Source: Larsenimonas salina
Lineage (GTDB): Bacteria > Pseudomonadota > Gammaproteobacteria > Pseudomonadales > Halomonadaceae
Assembly: GCF_023736155.1 (NCBI RefSeq)
Contig: NZ_JAMLJJ010000001.1
Location: 868,001-932,000, forward strand
DNA: 64,000 nt
Direction of reading: 5' to 3'
Part shown: in pieces, positions 63,617 through 64,000 of the stretch
How positions within the stretch are numbered: the stretch's first letter is position 1
How the letters are laid out: each line of letters opens with the position of its first letter
Notes under the pieces: generated by a model
Told to the model about the DNA's origin: nothing
What the model saw: the letters and a program-made list of their open reading frames with translations, nothing else
Databases searched by the model: none
Position numbers and translations under genes: made by a program

Positions 63617-64000
63617 ACGCCCATCATCAGTTGGTTGAAATCATCCGAACAAGCTTAAACAAAAGCTGTATACACCGAAAGTAATCACGACTCGAGCAGG
63701 CCGTCTGCGCATGCTTCAGCATACTGGACCTGCACCGAAGTATCGTGACGACATGCAGAATACCTTTAAATAATGAAATATTCTTTTCTAGAAGGGCGCG
63801 AATAATATTTTATTCTTCACGCTCGTTCAACGAAGCTTTAACGACCGAGCCACTGTATAACCCCGCTCTTCACCACTCACCCAGCCGTTTCCTGCCCACG
63901 CAGTTGAAACATATGTGCACGTAGTTGAAGCACACGCCCGCGTAGTTGAAATACTTGAGCCAGACCGCATACCACGTTGAAATACCGGCCTGCCCCAAGA
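63617..64000. other. Right-edge non-coding region
   Basis: No gene is recognised here. It begins with the glycosyltransferase promoter region, has an A/T-rich stretch near 63770-63815 that includes the interrupted palindrome GAATAA-TATT-TTATTC (63800-63815), and ends in the direct repeats listed separately. It may lead into a gene beyond the window. Confidence 0.35.
63899..63961. repeat. Three direct repeats of 21-bp period containing CGYAGTTGAA
   Basis: CGCAGTTGAAAC (63899), CGTAGTTGAAGC (63920) and CGTAGTTGAAAT (63941) recur exactly every 21 bases, two turns of the helix. A fourth degenerate copy, CGTTGAAAT, begins at 63975, out of register. A short open frame passes through, so a 7-residue coding repeat is the alternative to protein binding sites. 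Confidence 0.55.

Noticed and set aside
63899-63990. CRISPR array
   Set aside because: The repeated core is about 10 bases with an 11-base remainder; CRISPR repeats and spacers are much longer and no cas gene is present.

Overview
The window looks like a chromosomal segment of a gammaproteobacterium, most likely a halotolerant member of the Halomonadaceae. This is an inference from gene content: RecBCD closely matching the enterobacterial proteins, monomeric NADP-isocitrate dehydrogenase, OpgD, a BCCT betaine-type transporter, an OapA/M23 envelope peptidase and generally GC-rich coding sequence. No rRNA, tRNA, CRISPR array or intact insertion sequence was recognised.

Layout. 1-2.4 kb: the end of a flippase-like membrane protein, a RibD-C reductase, and a two-gene cassette ending in a 3TM holin with no other phage genes nearby. 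2.4-15 kb: recD and recB, then a C45-type acyltransferase/peptidase (divergent), a MobA/MocA-like nucleotidyltransferase with XdhC, ubiX, and finally recC, so the RecBCD genes are split by unrelated genes. 15-22.4 kb: a FucP-type sugar symporter, an MHS-family symporter, an aldo/keto reductase, a DUF1415 protein, a histidine phosphatase and opgD. 22.7-30.3 kb: a phosphate acyltransferase/acetate kinase/enoyl-ACP reductase cassette, then sbcDC. 30.3-35.2 kb: a membrane protein, thioesterase plus lactonase, endonuclease V and the DEAD-box helicase deaD, with a terminator-ended non-coding RNA or attenuator candidate in front of endonuclease V. 35.5-49.1 kb: YaiI, a glutathionyl-hydroquinone reductase, regulators, an OapA/M23 peptidase, an orphan NodT outer-membrane lipoprotein, small lipoproteins, a DUF748 (AsmA-like) protein, and a SulP anion transporter.

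49.2-54.1 kb is visibly richer in A/T and is bordered by the wreck of an IS481-like transposase. It encodes a gamma-butyrobetaine-hydroxylase-like 2-oxoglutarate dioxygenase, an HD-domain PhnZ-like diiron oxygenase abutting it, a BCCT transporter, and a convergent LysR regulator. The pair matches the TmpA/TmpB route, which turns 2-trimethylaminoethylphosphonate into glycine betaine plus phosphate. Together with a betaine-class transporter this would be a compact, laterally acquired module supplying both phosphorus and an osmoprotectant. It is the most interesting system in the window.

54.6-64 kb: an SOS-controlled umuDC operon with a clear LexA box, small and hypothetical membrane proteins, DUF445, an alpha/beta-fold protein without the nucleophile serine, icd, a family 2 glycosyltransferase, and 21-bp phased repeats at the right edge.

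DNA repair and damage tolerance is a recurring theme (recBCD, sbcCD, nfi, umuDC), but these genes are in separate transcription units. All functions are read from sequence motifs by eye; no database search was run.
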